Source: an uncultured Prevotellaceae bacterium (GTDB taxonomy: Bacteria; Bacteroidota; Bacteroidia; Bacteroidales; Bacteroidaceae). From it: a stretch of DNA of 64,000 nt. The number at the start of each line of letters is the position of its first letter. Position 1 is the first letter of the stretch. The stretch spans positions 16,921-80,920 of the forward strand of contig OMXX01000010.1 of the NCBI GenBank assembly GCA_900315105.1. Direction: 5' to 3'. Of this stretch, positions 1 through 10,087 are shown in pieces. The notes under the pieces were generated by a model. That model was not told where the DNA came from, searched no databases, and was given only the letters and a program-made list of their open reading frames with translations. The translations under genes and the position numbers were made by a program.

Positions 1-676
1 TCTTATGCTTCTCTGCAGCCTGCGCACCAAGATGCAAGGCGTTTTCCGAGGTTGCAAATGTGAGATTATATGTCTCATTCAGTATCTCAGTAGCCTCGCG
101 ATGAGCATAATTGATGTGTTTTTTACAGTATTCAGAGATGTTTATGAGCGAATGATCACAGAAATCATTATCAAAAACGATAGAATGCCCTTTCTTCAAA
201 GTGATATGTTCATCCATCAATCGAGCATCATAACGTCCATAGCCTGTACGGAACATACGCATCATAACGACCGGATATATACCATGCTTCACCCATTTTC
301 CCATGAAAATATGCCTGCGTTTGAACTCAATACCAGTCACATTCTTAGGCATTTCAGGCAATTTCTGCTTCAATTCATCCACCAATTCGGGCAAAAGATA
401 CTCATCAGCATCAATTCTAAGCACCCATTCCGTGTCAATTTTGACATTATCAATTGTCCAGTTGAACTGCTCCGCCTGATTTCCAGGATACTTATGCTCA
501 ACAATCTCCACCAGATGGTCCTGCCGATTGAAACACTCTGCAATCTCTCGTGTCCTATCAGTAGAAGGACTATCAACAATAATAACCTTCTTTGAGAATG
601 AACACACATTCTCCAAACATCTGGCTATATGTATTTCCTCATTATAAGTGAGGATTATGGTTGTAATGTCAAGCAT
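1..676 (-). CDS. Family 2 glycosyltransferase (partial, C-terminus off left edge)
   Basis: Reading leftward from ATG at 676 gives an uninterrupted frame to the window edge (about 225 residues). The start, MLDITTIILTYNEE, is the typical first strand of a GT-A fold GT2 enzyme. It is followed by VDSPSTDRT and, near residue 92, RIDADEY, the DxD-type metal and nucleotide-sugar site. This matches WaaE/KdtX-like GT2 proteins, which add a sugar to a growing polysaccharide or LPS-type acceptor at the inner face of the membrane. It is the most distal gene visible of the minus-strand polysaccharide locus and starts 7 bp after the acetyltransferase stop. Sugar and linkage cannot be read from sequence. 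Confidence 0.88.
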   Translation of the reverse strand, partial: MLDITTIILTYNEEIHIARCLENVCSFSKKVIIVDSPSTDRTREIAECFNRQDHLVEIVEHKYPGNQAEQFNWTIDNVKIDTEWVLRIDADEYLLPELVDELKQKLPEMPKNVTGIEFKRRHIFMGKWVKHGIYPVVMMRMFRTGYGRYDARLMDEHITLKKGHSIVFDNDFCDHSLINISEYCKKHINYAHREATEILNETYNLTFATSENALHLGAQAAEKHK

Positions 677-682
677 AAATAT

Positions 683-1252
683 TTATGACTTAATTTCTCT
701 GTTCTTTATGAACTTTGCAGGATTGCCACCAACAATAGTCCAAGGCTCCACATCCTTATAAACACTTGCTGTAGCACCTACAACGGCACCTTGACCAATT
801 GTGACTCCCATACCGACATACGCCCTTACTCCGATCCAGGCCTGATCCTCTATAACAATAGGAGCTGTTATAAGCGGATTAAGATGGTCGGTTATATCAT
901 GACTAGCAGTACAAAGATACGAACCTTGGGACACCGTAGTATTAGCTCCGATAGATATAGGAGCGACATTATAGCATTCTACGTCACTTGCAAGACATGA
1001 ATATTCGCCCATCTTAAGGAAAGGAGGATAATACACTTTTGCAGAACTATACACATGAGCGGTCTTTGCAATTTTAGCGCCAAACAGTCGCAAAAGGAAG
1101 TTCTTCCAACCCTTGCCAACACTTCTTGGCAGCCAACTTGCACACAATGCCCATGTGATACCCCACAAAAGCCGAATCAACTGATGCTTACGCCCCAAGT
1201 GATTCTCATATTTTGATAAATCGATTTTTGTTCCTGTCATAAACAAACTCAA
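683..1252 (-). CDS. WcaF-like hexapeptide-repeat acetyltransferase
   Basis: The 189-residue protein has a short N-terminal helical part and then a left-handed beta-helix of hexapeptide repeats from about residue 75 to 170. The C-terminal turn VVGGNPAKFIKNR is typical of the LbH/WcaF family. Histidine at SHDITD (about residue 117) is the expected catalytic base. The family transfers acetyl from acetyl-CoA to a sugar hydroxyl, so the likely role is O-acetylation of the exopolysaccharide repeat unit. It lies between the GT2 and the acyltransferase in the same orientation. The exact sugar target is unknown. Confidence 0.85.
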   Translation of the reverse strand: MSLFMTGTKIDLSKYENHLGRKHQLIRLLWGITWALCASWLPRSVGKGWKNFLLRLFGAKIAKTAHVYSSAKVYYPPFLKMGEYSCLASDVECYNVAPISIGANTTVSQGSYLCTASHDITDHLNPLITAPIVIEDQAWIGVRAYVGMGVTIGQGAVVGATASVYKDVEPWTIVGGNPAKFIKNREIKS

Positions 1253-1279
1253 TAATGTATTTAGTCCTATACCATTTGC

Positions 1280-2233
1280 TTACAGCTTGGAGTATATATT
1301 CTTCCCTACAATAATGCGAGACAACGACAATCGATCAAACAATATTGCACATAGCAGACATAGTGATACTATCAAAAACGAACTGAATACTGTCCAAAGA
1401 ATTGTAGAATCATCAAAGGCAAAGAGCGGAGCATATATCTTTGTAGCGACTGTAAACAACGGCGAGAAAAGCACAATAGCAAGAGAATTCCTTCCTATAT
1501 ATGAAACGAAATCGGTTATACGATTCGGTATTCTTTCTTTCAAGTCAAATATAAAACCAAGAAATGTAAGAGTCAATCCTATGCCGGTTATAGAACCTCT
1601 TGAAATGTCATGGGCAAATACTATTATCAAGATGAAACACAATATTGATATTGGAGACTTTAATTTTTCATTAATTACCAAATTGGCATTTCTAAAAAGA
1701 ACTCCTAATATAAAATAGATTATGTCCTCCCATCTAAGCCCTGATATCCCAATAGACAGTACCAATAAGATGACAGAGGAAATCAGAATACCAGACAATC
1801 CCTTCATCACAAAACGGTTAACTATATAATAGACCGTCAAACAGATAGCCATTGTATGCAAATACCAGTAAGTTCCAGAAGGAGAAAATGCAATATTACT
1901 CAATAAAGCAAGCACCCCTCCATCAAAGGTATTTGAGGCTCCTACGAACTTCCCAAGCATACCTATCCCCAGCAAATATACGATTTCAAAGACAATATAC
2001 GGCACAACAATACCATATAATCCCTTCAAAAACTTATGAGGCTCTTTATTAACAGAAAACAGATAACCACTAATCAACAAGAAGCCAGACATGTGGAATG
2101 CATATACTATTTGACAAGCATGAGGATATTTTGTGTTAAACAATCCAAGATGAAAAGCCACCATAAGAAGGATTAATATCCCTCTAGCCACATCTATCTC
2201 CTGAATTCTTTCTGTTTTTTTTATTTCACTCAT
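1280..2233 (-). CDS. Acyltransferase 3 family membrane protein
   Basis: A polytopic membrane protein of about 317 residues starting MSEIKKTERIQEIDVARG. The (I/V)DVARGI motif followed by hydrophobic helices and a helix containing AFHMSGFLLISGYLF are hallmarks of the acyltransferase-3/OafA family, which O-acylates sugars from the cytoplasmic side. About ten hydrophobic segments are visible. A start at 2260 is also open but overlaps the upstream glycosyltransferase by 35 bp, so I prefer ATG at 2233 (8-bp overlap). With the WcaF-like gene next door, the polymer probably carries two different acyl decorations. Confidence 0.82.
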   Translation of the reverse strand: MSEIKKTERIQEIDVARGILILLMVAFHLGLFNTKYPHACQIVYAFHMSGFLLISGYLFSVNKEPHKFLKGLYGIVVPYIVFEIVYLLGIGMLGKFVGASNTFDGGVLALLSNIAFSPSGTYWYLHTMAICLTVYYIVNRFVMKGLSGILISSVILLVLSIGISGLRWEDIIYFILGVLFRNANLVINEKLKSPISILCFILIIVFAHDISRGSITGIGLTLTFLGFIFDLKERIPNRITDFVSYIGRNSLAIVLFSPLFTVATKIYAPLFAFDDSTILWTVFSSFLIVSLCLLCAILFDRLSLSRIIVGKNIYSKL

Positions 2234-3356
2234 AGACAAATTCCGGTTTCTCTCCGCCATTCAACAACCATTCATACAAACGTAAAGTCTTACGAGTGAC
2301 ACTTCGGTAGTCGAAGTTTTCGTAAATGAGTTTGCTCGCCTTCTGGCCCATTTCGTAAAGATCTGTAGGATTCATGGCCATAGCATCACGGAGAGCATGT
2401 TCAAGATTATCCACACTAAGGTCAATACACCAACCAGTCTTTGTCTCATTAAGAATCTCCCAAGGACAGTTGGTTGTGGTAATAACAGGAGTTCCACACG
2501 ACATGGACTCAGCAATAGCCATACCAAAACTTTCGCTATAAGAGGGCAGACAGAACAATGCAGACTCTTGATATACATTTATCTTTGCCTCTCCGAACAT
2601 TGGAGGAAGAATTTTAATACTATCCTTCACCCCTAAACTTTTCACTTTGTTCTCTAAATAATGAATATATTCAGCCTCCCCATTGCCAACAATGTGTAAC
2701 TGCCAATCTGCAAAATCAGGATGTATTCTTTTCCAAGCCTCAATAAGAAGCTCTATCCCCTTCTGCATATGCACACGACTCAGGTACAACACTTGTTTCT
2801 TAACTACATCAATAGATGTTTTACATGGATAGCAATCAGTTTCTATACCATTAGGAATAACAGACTTATATGTAGCGACACCAAGAGCGCGCATATGATC
2901 AGCCTCCATGTTAGCCGTAGTGAAGACGCATGCAGCTTTCTGCACATCATTACGCTGGTACAGCCACCAAGCCAGTTTCTTTTTCCATTTCTTATGGGCA
3001 ATACTCCAAGGATCAAGCATCCCACGAGGAGTAACGATATAGGGAATGCCCAGCTTTCGAGCCTCAACCATAACTTTATGATATGGCAATTCCCACATAC
3101 TCTGAATCTGAATCAAATGGAATTTCTCATCCATAAGATATTGGGCGATTTCCCTTCGAGAGAAAGAAGGCCCAAGCACCTTAAACTTGGCAGTAGTTCC
3201 CTCAAGAGCATGAATATTCATGTTCTCAGAACGAATAGTCATGAGAGTTACATCCACACCAAGTTCAGCAAGTCCCTTGACGAGCATAGGAACACTTCGG
3301 GAAGGACCTCCACCAGTAAGGTCAAGAGAAGAAATGAAAGACAGAATTTTCATCAT
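2226..3356 (-). CDS. GT4 family glycosyltransferase
   Basis: 376 residues with two Rossmann-like halves of the GT-B fold. The N-terminus MMKILSFISSLDLTGGGPSRSV has the glycine-rich loop of GT4 acceptors. The C-terminal half has VLYLSRVHMQKGIELLIEAW and LPSYSESFGMAIAESMSCGTPV, containing the E-x7-E nucleotide-sugar site. It is a retaining glycosyltransferase of polysaccharide assembly, probably cytoplasmic and membrane-peripheral. The acceptor is unknown. The true start may be the second Met (3353). Confidence 0.88.
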   Translation of the reverse strand: MMKILSFISSLDLTGGGPSRSVPMLVKGLAELGVDVTLMTIRSENMNIHALEGTTAKFKVLGPSFSRREIAQYLMDEKFHLIQIQSMWELPYHKVMVEARKLGIPYIVTPRGMLDPWSIAHKKWKKKLAWWLYQRNDVQKAACVFTTANMEADHMRALGVATYKSVIPNGIETDCYPCKTSIDVVKKQVLYLSRVHMQKGIELLIEAWKRIHPDFADWQLHIVGNGEAEYIHYLENKVKSLGVKDSIKILPPMFGEAKINVYQESALFCLPSYSESFGMAIAESMSCGTPVITTTNCPWEILNETKTGWCIDLSVDNLEHALRDAMAMNPTDLYEMGQKASKLIYENFDYRSVTRKTLRLYEWLLNGGEKPEFVYE

Positions 3357-3376
3357 ACAATATTGGAGTTCATAGG

Positions 3377-4369
3377 TTACCCATTAGATTTTAGGGTTTC
3401 ATACAATGACATATATTGTCCTACAATATGCTTCAAGGAAAAACGATCAGCATTGTTGACACCCTCCTTTATCAATGATTCTGAGTTTTCCAAGGCATAT
3501 ACAATTCCTTTAGTGATTGAGTCTACAGAATATGGATTAACCAGTACGGCTCCTTTTCCTGCAATACTGCTCATAGGCAACAAATCACTTGTTACTACAG
3601 GTCTGCCAATAGCCTGTCCTTCTATTATCGGCAAACCGAACCCTTCATATAAAGAAGGGAAACAAACAACATCACATTCTCTATAAGCCTGTATTATCTC
3701 TGCATCAGAAACATTACTATCAATCCTCGCATTAACTCCATAATCATCGATCTTCTTCTGGAGCTCTTCAGAAACCATTCCAATAATATGCAACGTACAA
3801 GGAATTGGAGAAACAGCCTCTATTACTCTTGAAAGATTCTTGTTAGGTTTCGTACCTAGATGAAGAATTATAGGCTTGTCCTTATTGATATTCTTGGGGC
3901 AAAAAACGAAAGAAGGATTAACAGGATTGTATATTATCGACTGTTTACTTTTCGGGAGTTTTATACAATCACACGCCTCCTTAAAACTCTTATCACTTAT
4001 ATAAGTGACATGTCTCGCATATTTTAGTGGATGTATAAATAACAGATATAATAATTTCTTCTTTAATCCAGCAGCAAGACTTGTATAAAAACCGAAATCA
4101 TGTACTGTTACTATTGTCCTATACTTGCGTAAAGGCCATATCAGATAGTTCACATGACCAGTTATATGTATAATGTCGTATTGTTTACCTCTGATATAAT
4201 TCTTTACAAATTGTATGTTCCTGAATATATCTATAGGAGATGCTGTAGCTATCGGCAAATAGATTGAATCCAATTGGCATTCATTCTTCAATGCATTTTC
4301 TATAGGTTCAAACACCCTACGTATCGAAGGACCTGAATCTTTACTTCTATATATATAAAGGATTCTCAT
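3377..4369 (-). CDS. GT4 family glycosyltransferase
   Basis: 330 residues, GT-B fold. The C-terminal signature VVCFPSLYEGFGLPIIEGQAIG contains the two conserved glutamates of GT4 enzymes, and IILHLGTKPNKNLSRVIEA is the usual start of the donor-binding half. Its start codon overlaps the stop of the polymerase gene by 4 bp (ATGA), indicating translational coupling. Base composition is AT-rich like the wzx and wzy genes, suggesting it belongs to the serotype-variable core of the locus. Donor and linkage are not predictable. Confidence 0.87.
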   Translation of the reverse strand: MRILYIYRSKDSGPSIRRVFEPIENALKNECQLDSIYLPIATASPIDIFRNIQFVKNYIRGKQYDIIHITGHVNYLIWPLRKYRTIVTVHDFGFYTSLAAGLKKKLLYLLFIHPLKYARHVTYISDKSFKEACDCIKLPKSKQSIIYNPVNPSFVFCPKNINKDKPIILHLGTKPNKNLSRVIEAVSPIPCTLHIIGMVSEELQKKIDDYGVNARIDSNVSDAEIIQAYRECDVVCFPSLYEGFGLPIIEGQAIGRPVVTSDLLPMSSIAGKGAVLVNPYSVDSITKGIVYALENSESLIKEGVNNADRFSLKHIVGQYMSLYETLKSNG

Positions 4370-5811
4370 TTTTTATGTACGAGAAAGAACGAAGTCACCT
4401 TTATTAATATAACAATAGGTATAAATGATAACAAACGACCTATGCCGCCATCGGCAGTTTCTTCAAATGCAGACATTGCAGCCACAAGAAACAGCATGTA
4501 ATACATTATGGCAAGTGGATTTTTGGTATTCCGCAACAGGAAGTTATTATAAATGGACATAAAATACCCTGTCAATATAGCACACAAAAGCAATCCCACA
4601 GGTCCTCCCCATAGATAAGATCCACCAACCAAGCCAGCATAAGTATAACATGAGGCTCTACTTTTATCATTCATCACTCCTGTTCGCACATATTCTGTTG
4701 CCATCATTCCAACATTATTATATGGCTTATCTGGATATATAATTTTTGGAATAGAGACTAATATAGTCTTCACAACGAGTTCAGAATGGTATTTATTCTT
4801 ACAATTTACATCCTTATAGAAAAAAGCATTTACAGGAACTGCATCTTGTCTATCCAACAATGTATTGGTTTCTTCATTATCCATGCCCTTATCGCTTTTC
4901 ATATAATTAAATACATCTGCTATGGAATAGTCGTTTATACCAGCATCCAACTCAACCGAATAGCCTGCAACAATTCTCTTTGCACCCATAAATGGGAAAA
5001 CAAAGCCATTGACGAGAATAAAAGAAGATATACACAAGACATAAAATGACTTAGTAAGTACTTTCTTCTTTTCATTTTTATGCCATACTATCCAGAAAAT
5101 CACATAGAATAGAATAGGCATTATCATATATGACTTATAGAAAGTGAACAAACAAGCATATATGAACTCTGTAATACAAAAAAGGATTAAAATGAAATGT
5201 CTGAATCGTGTATATTTATAAGCACAATTAAATAATAAAAGAATAATAGACAGATTTCCTATATTATTCAACAATGCCATAATTGATTGACTGACATCCA
5301 ATAATACGAGCAGATTATTAATAGCTCTGAACGGAAAAGAAATTACATATATGGCTGCAACAATTAGGAACACGTCATATTTTTCAAACAGTTCCCTCAA
5401 CTGACCACCTAATGATATGTTATCTGATTTTAACTTAAAGATCGTATAGAATATGATATGAAATATGTTCATCCACACTATGGTAGGAAATGCATAATCA
5501 CTGACATCACTATTAAAATATATAATTTTTGAATCATTGAATATCATCCATGATGCAAAAAAAGAAGGGATAACAAACCTAAAAACACAACCAATGAGAT
5601 AGACTATCTCCAAACTAAGGTCACGACTTGTTTCCCATTCGTTTTTAAGCAATATATAGTATGAGCTAGCAGATAAACATGCATATACAAAAATCACTAT
5701 AGGTTCCATTGCTAGTTCCAATTCAAAGATTAGCAACAGAAACAGGACGCTCACAGAAATGTGTGAAAGTAATAATGATTGTATATTTCCTGCTATGTTC
5801 TTTATTTTCAT
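4366..5811 (-). CDS. Wzy-like O-antigen/exopolysaccharide polymerase
   Basis: 481 residues, mostly hydrophobic with about 11-12 membrane segments and one large extracytoplasmic loop (roughly residues 270-360). This is the layout of Wzy and EpsG-type polymerases, which join undecaprenyl-linked repeat units in the periplasm. Primary-sequence motifs are weak, as usual for Wzy, so the call rests on topology plus position directly after a flippase gene and before glycosyltransferases. Very AT-rich. Alternative: another polytopic glycosyl-acceptor protein of the locus. Confidence 0.72.
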   Translation of the reverse strand: MKIKNIAGNIQSLLLSHISVSVLFLLLIFELELAMEPIVIFVYACLSASSYYILLKNEWETSRDLSLEIVYLIGCVFRFVIPSFFASWMIFNDSKIIYFNSDVSDYAFPTIVWMNIFHIIFYTIFKLKSDNISLGGQLRELFEKYDVFLIVAAIYVISFPFRAINNLLVLLDVSQSIMALLNNIGNLSIILLLFNCAYKYTRFRHFILILFCITEFIYACLFTFYKSYMIMPILFYVIFWIVWHKNEKKKVLTKSFYVLCISSFILVNGFVFPFMGAKRIVAGYSVELDAGINDYSIADVFNYMKSDKGMDNEETNTLLDRQDAVPVNAFFYKDVNCKNKYHSELVVKTILVSIPKIIYPDKPYNNVGMMATEYVRTGVMNDKSRASCYTYAGLVGGSYLWGGPVGLLLCAILTGYFMSIYNNFLLRNTKNPLAIMYYMLFLVAAMSAFEETADGGIGRLLSFIPIVILIKVTSFFLVHKK

Positions 5812-7236
5812 TTATTCGATTTTCCTAAAGTTCATGATCTCCGTTCTCTTAAAAGAAAGGATCATCACTATATATATAACTAGATATGTAATGGCTGCAA
5901 ATACAATCTTGAAAAAATCATTTGAGATAAAGCTTTCAAAATAGTAGGCCATTACACCTGCCCCCAACGCAAACAGCATATACCAAATGATACTTCTCAA
6001 CTGCCCAAACACACCTATTGACAATACCTTCCTTGCAACTATAGTCGTAACAAAATATGCAACCATAGAAGACAATGCATCAGCTATTGCTACTATATAG
6101 ATGTTAAAAAACAATGCGGGGAGGATAAATAATGCCTTGACTGCCATTTTCCATATCTGTTGTTTCAAAAACAAATCGCTTCTTCCAACTGCATTCAATG
6201 CCTGTTCTGTGACATTAGAAACAGGGAAGAGTAGCCTTCCGATACAGAACACCTGTAGAAAAGGGACTACCTCAATCCATTTCTCAGTTAATACTAATCT
6301 TATAAAAGGCTCCGCAATAACCACCAGAATGATAAAAACAGGCATTGATAATGCAGACATGATCTTGATAATTGCATTATATATCTGCTTGAATTTGTCT
6401 TTATCATCTTTTACCAATGACAACGTAGGAAAAAGGACAGAAATGATTACATTGCCGATACTTGTAGAAGGTAATACCGAGAATTGGGTGGCTCTTGTAT
6501 ATATACCGAGATTATAAGGCAAGAACACCTTACCTAAAAAGAATGAGATTCCTTCTTCTGTAACCTTGGTCAGGCATGAAGCCGTTATAAGATTAATACC
6601 ATAGTGATAAAGCCTTATACACGATTCCTTATAAAATATCAGACGAGGAATCCATTTACTCATTACCACGAGGAAAGACGCCTGAAGGAAGGATCGTACC
6701 ATTACCTGCGCAATCAATGCCCATATACCATACCCATGATATGCCATAACAATAGCAAGTATTCCACTTGCTACAGACGAACACATATTGGAAATGGCAA
6801 GAGATTTGAAATTCAGATTTACCTTTAATATCGCAGTCGGAACTACGAGAAAGGCATTAAAAAGAATCGTTAAGGAAATTACCTGAAGATATAATGCAAG
6901 ATTCTCTAAATTATAAAATTCCTCAATGAGTGAAGATGATAGATATATCAACAGTATTAAACTAATACTGATGAATATATTCATACTAAATGTAGTGTAT
7001 AAGTCCCTTTTCTTTAATTCATTATAATAAATCAACGAATTACCCAGTCCACTATCGACAAACACCGATGAGACATTGATAAATACCATCAGAATACCCA
7101 ATACTCCATATTCCGAAGGTGTTACCAACCTTGCCACTACAATTCCTATAATGAAAATGACAAGTTGAGAAACAATTCTCTCAGTAGCAGTCCAAGAAAA
7201 GCCTTTTAAAATTTTACCAGAAAGTGAATTATTCAT
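5812..7236 (-). CDS. Wzx-like lipopolysaccharide/polysaccharide flippase
   Basis: 474 residues with about 12-14 hydrophobic helices. The N-terminal region (KGFSWTATERIVSQLVIFI, ARLVTPSEYGVLGILMVFINV) is characteristic of MOP-superfamily polysaccharide exporters (RfbX/TuaB type). It would flip undecaprenyl-diphosphate-linked repeat units across the inner membrane. Its stop directly abuts the polymerase start. It begins the AT-rich variable block after a 291-bp gap. Confidence 0.88.
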   Translation of the reverse strand: MNNSLSGKILKGFSWTATERIVSQLVIFIIGIVVARLVTPSEYGVLGILMVFINVSSVFVDSGLGNSLIYYNELKKRDLYTTFSMNIFISISLILLIYLSSSLIEEFYNLENLALYLQVISLTILFNAFLVVPTAILKVNLNFKSLAISNMCSSVASGILAIVMAYHGYGIWALIAQVMVRSFLQASFLVVMSKWIPRLIFYKESCIRLYHYGINLITASCLTKVTEEGISFFLGKVFLPYNLGIYTRATQFSVLPSTSIGNVIISVLFPTLSLVKDDKDKFKQIYNAIIKIMSALSMPVFIILVVIAEPFIRLVLTEKWIEVVPFLQVFCIGRLLFPVSNVTEQALNAVGRSDLFLKQQIWKMAVKALFILPALFFNIYIVAIADALSSMVAYFVTTIVARKVLSIGVFGQLRSIIWYMLFALGAGVMAYYFESFISNDFFKIVFAAITYLVIYIVMILSFKRTEIMNFRKIE

Positions 7237-7527
7237 GTAAAGACCACCAATTGGGGAGGGTACTCAAAAAAAATGATTCCATTCCATCTTCATTATTCCT
7301 ACATTGTAAATCAACATTCCATTCGCTTTGGGAATCGGTGTTGAAGGTGAGGAATATTGAAATTATATGAGTCCCACATAGAAGTCATCGCACAGCTTGA
7401 AAATCTACAGTTCTATCATCTCGCTATTATATGCAACATCTTCATTGTAAGTAAACTCAATACTCGCTATACGATTTTATTATGTGTGTTTAAACAAGAT
7501 AAAATACAGGATCAAATAACCATCATT
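7237..7527. other. Gap between wzx and the second sugar dehydrogenase
   Basis: 291 bp with no convincing gene. On the minus strand a frame without ATG runs from about 7400 into the wzx start region (ending ...STLPNWWSLHE), which could be the tail of a decayed gene. No homology is recognised and no clear promoter box was found. Confidence 0.4.
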
Positions 7528-8799
7528 TTAGAGCCTTCCATCAACAATGTCTCTTGGTAGAATACTTTTTACATCATATACTACTCCGTTCTCTTTTAAC
7601 AAGCTCAATATATCAATATCCAAAAATTGCCTATGAGACACCCCGAGAATTATCGCATCAAATTTATCAACAGGACACTCATTTGTGATGGTTATACCAT
7701 ATTCTCGTTTTACTGTCTCAATATTAGCCCATGGATCAAACACTGTAATATTATTAGTATATTCTTCAAGAGTGCTATAGATATCGACAATCTTTGAATT
7801 TCTTAAATCAGGACAATTTTCTTTAAATGTAATACCTAAAATTAGGATTTTAGCATTCTTTACCATTATCCCTTTTTTGTTCATGCACTTAATTGTCTGG
7901 TTTGCAACATATGCTCCCATACCATCATTTAGACGACGAGCCGCTGATAGTATTCGGGGCAATACACCATATACCTGCGCCTTTTGAATAAGATAATAAG
8001 GATCTACTGATATGCAATGACCGCCAACCAATCCGGGCTTTAGCTTAATAAAATTCCATTTTGTAGAAGCAGCCTCTATTACGTCATTAGTATCGATTCC
8101 CATAGCATTAAAAATCTTGGCCAATTCGTTCATAAACGCAATATTCACATCACGCTGACTATTTTCTATGATCTTAGATGCTTCTGCAACCTTTATTGAA
8201 GGAGCCATATGTGTACCATTTATAAGGACGGAATTATATACATTATCTATTATTTCTGCAACCTCAGGAGTTGAACCTGATGTTACTTTTTTAATTTTTT
8301 CTACTGTATGCTCTTTATCTCCCGGATTAATACGCTCTGGAGAATAACCGGCAAAGAAATCTACATTAAATTTTAAATTTGAAGTACGTTCAACAATTGG
8401 AATACATTCCTCCTCTGTAACACCAGGATAAACTGTTGATTCATAAACTACAATATCACCTTTTGAGATTACTTTACCGACAGATTCAGAAGCACATAAA
8501 AGAGGTTTAAGATCCGGACGATTATTTGAGTCTACAGGAGTAGGAACTGCTACAATATAAAAATTGCAATCTTTAATGTCTTCTATATTTGAAGTACATA
8601 TAAAACCGTGATTATTAATAGCATCCTGAAGGACTTCATCAGCAACTTCAAGTGTAACATCATGTCCCTTCATAAGATCAGCACAACGCTTTGAATTCAT
8701 ATCAAAACCTATTGTTTCATATTTTGTAGAAAACAAACGAGCAAGAGGCAATCCTACATAACCTAATCCAATAACTGCTATCTTAATATTTCTTTTCAT
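7528..8799 (-). CDS. Nucleotide sugar dehydrogenase (WbpO/TviB type, UDP-HexNAc 6-dehydrogenase)
   Basis: 423 residues of the UDP-glucose/GDP-mannose dehydrogenase family. The N-terminal NAD site is IAVIGLGYVGLPLARLFS. The central EASKIIENSQRDVNIAFMNE helix and the catalytic cysteine in LVGGHCISVDPYYL follow the WbpO/TviB branch, which oxidises UDP-GalNAc or UDP-GlcNAc to the uronic acid. The C-terminal UDP-binding domain includes GITFKENCPDLRNSK. It is distinct from the second dehydrogenase at 11484, so the locus can make two different uronates. Substrate choice between UDP-GlcNAc, UDP-GalNAc and UDP-ManNAc is not decidable here. Confidence 0.85.
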   Translation of the reverse strand: MKRNIKIAVIGLGYVGLPLARLFSTKYETIGFDMNSKRCADLMKGHDVTLEVADEVLQDAINNHGFICTSNIEDIKDCNFYIVAVPTPVDSNNRPDLKPLLCASESVGKVISKGDIVVYESTVYPGVTEEECIPIVERTSNLKFNVDFFAGYSPERINPGDKEHTVEKIKKVTSGSTPEVAEIIDNVYNSVLINGTHMAPSIKVAEASKIIENSQRDVNIAFMNELAKIFNAMGIDTNDVIEAASTKWNFIKLKPGLVGGHCISVDPYYLIQKAQVYGVLPRILSAARRLNDGMGAYVANQTIKCMNKKGIMVKNAKILILGITFKENCPDLRNSKIVDIYSTLEEYTNNITVFDPWANIETVKREYGITITNECPVDKFDAIILGVSHRQFLDIDILSLLKENGVVYDVKSILPRDIVDGRL

Positions 8800-8827
8800 A
8801 TCTTTTTAAGATTACATGTATAACTTA

Positions 8828-8931
8828 TTATTCTTCACATTTTTGCTTATGTCTTTTGCTTCCTCCACCAAGCCAGTTCTGATAAACTAGCCACCAGCCC
8901 TTACGCTCAAAAATGAATATGAAGGGCAAAA
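8828..8931 (-). pseudogene. Fossil copy of the wecA-like gene 3' end
   Basis: On the minus strand this stretch reads FFALHIHF, then after one extra T, ERKGWWLVYQNWLGG. It closely matches the C-terminus of the complete phosphoglycosyltransferase at 10239-11441 (FFALRTHFERRGWWLVYQDW). The similarity is visible at nucleotide level for about 80 bp and the reading frame is broken. It sits between the aminotransferase and the dehydrogenase. The simplest reading is a leftover of a second initiating-transferase gene or a recombination junction from capsule-locus exchange. Confidence 0.75.
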
Positions 8932-8935
8932 AACA

Positions 8936-10078
8936 TTAATCTGTGAACTTAAAATTATTAATCACTTCAACAATCTGTGCGACTTCCTCCAATGTAATCG
9001 TAGGACCGATAGGAAGTGAGAGTTCCTCATCTGCCAAACGTTCTGTTATCGGCAATGAGAGTCGTGGAATGTTCCATGTCGCATTTGCATAGCATTCTTG
9101 CATGTGTGACGGTATCGGGTAGTGACAAAGCGTTCCTATACCTTTTTTTTCAAGACAGTCACGCAGACGATATCTATTCTCCTTACCGTTTACGAGTATC
9201 GGGAAAATGTGATATACATTCTGTTCGTCAGGAAGAAGTGAAGGAAGCGTTATTATTGGGTTATCGATGTGCTCATAGTAATAATGGGCAATCTCTTTAC
9301 GATGAGCATTGTCTTCATCAAGATACCTAAGCTTTACATCAAGAACGGCCGCCTGAATCTCATCCAGACGACTATTACGTCCCGCATACTTGAAGACATA
9401 CTTCTCTTGTGAACCATAGTTGGCAAGAGCACGGATAATGGAGGCAAGCTCAGAATCATTGGTAGTTACAGCTCCCCCATCACCAAGTGCCCCAAGGTTC
9501 TTTCCTGGATAGAATGAATGGCCTGCAGCATCTCCAATGCTTCCTGTAACACGACCATCAAAAGACTTACAGCCATGACTTTGCGCACAATCCTCTATGA
9601 GTTTCAGATTGTACTTTTTGCATAGTTCTCCAATTTTGCCGGTATATGCAATTCTACCATACAGATGAACGATAGTGATAGCTCTTGTCCTTGGCGTGAT
9701 AGCTGCCTCTATCTTTTCATCATCTATCTCCAGAGTAGTCGGTTTTGGCTCTACAAGTACGGGGACAAGTCCGTTTTCTGTTATTGCCAATATGGTGGCG
9801 ATATATGTATTTGCAGGCACGATCACCTCATCACCAGCCTTCATAATGCCCATTTCGATATAGGCTCTGAATATCCAGATTAACGCATCCAAGCCATTGG
9901 CACATCCTACAGTATATCTTGTTCCGACAAATTCTGAGTAGTGTTTCTCAAATCGTTCATTCTCCTCACCTTGAAGATACCAACCGGAATCTACAACCCT
10001 TCTGACTGCCTCATTGATTTCTTCGGCATGAAGAGCTGTTACATCCTTTAAAGAGAGAAATGGAATTTCCTTCTTCAT
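8936..10078 (-). CDS. DegT/DnrJ/EryC1/StrS sugar aminotransferase (FdtB/QdtB-like)
   Basis: 380 residues, the usual length for PLP-dependent sugar transaminases. The lysine that forms the PLP Schiff base is K193 in [25 protein letters not shown] (about 161-169) stacks and holds the cofactor. The N-terminal [14 protein letters not shown] and GLDAL segments resemble FdtB/QdtB enzymes that aminate dTDP-3-keto-6-deoxyhexoses. No RmlA/RmlB or FdtA/FdtC partner lies in this window, so the keto-sugar supply must come from elsewhere or the substrate differs. It lies in the conserved upstream part of the polysaccharide operon. Confidence 0.85.
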   Translation of the reverse strand: MKKEIPFLSLKDVTALHAEEINEAVRRVVDSGWYLQGEENERFEKHYSEFVGTRYTVGCANGLDALIWIFRAYIEMGIMKAGDEVIVPANTYIATILAITENGLVPVLVEPKPTTLEIDDEKIEAAITPRTRAITIVHLYGRIAYTGKIGELCKKYNLKLIEDCAQSHGCKSFDGRVTGSIGDAAGHSFYPGKNLGALGDGGAVTTNDSELASIIRALANYGSQEKYVFKYAGRNSRLDEIQAAVLDVKLRYLDEDNAHRKEIAHYYYEHIDNPIITLPSLLPDEQNVYHIFPILVNGKENRYRLRDCLEKKGIGTLCHYPIPSHMQECYANATWNIPRLSLPITERLADEELSLPIGPTITLEEVAQIVEVINNFKFTD

Positions 10079-10087
10079 AATACCTCT

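Noticed and set aside
5..595. 196-residue plus-strand frame at the left edge
   Set aside because: It lies opposite a minus-strand frame with clear GT2 motifs (TIILTYNEE, RIDADEY) that is open to the window edge; the plus frame has no family features.
2721..3686. 321-residue plus-strand frame
   Set aside because: Antisense to two GT4 glycosyltransferase genes and spans their junction; composition is not protein-like.
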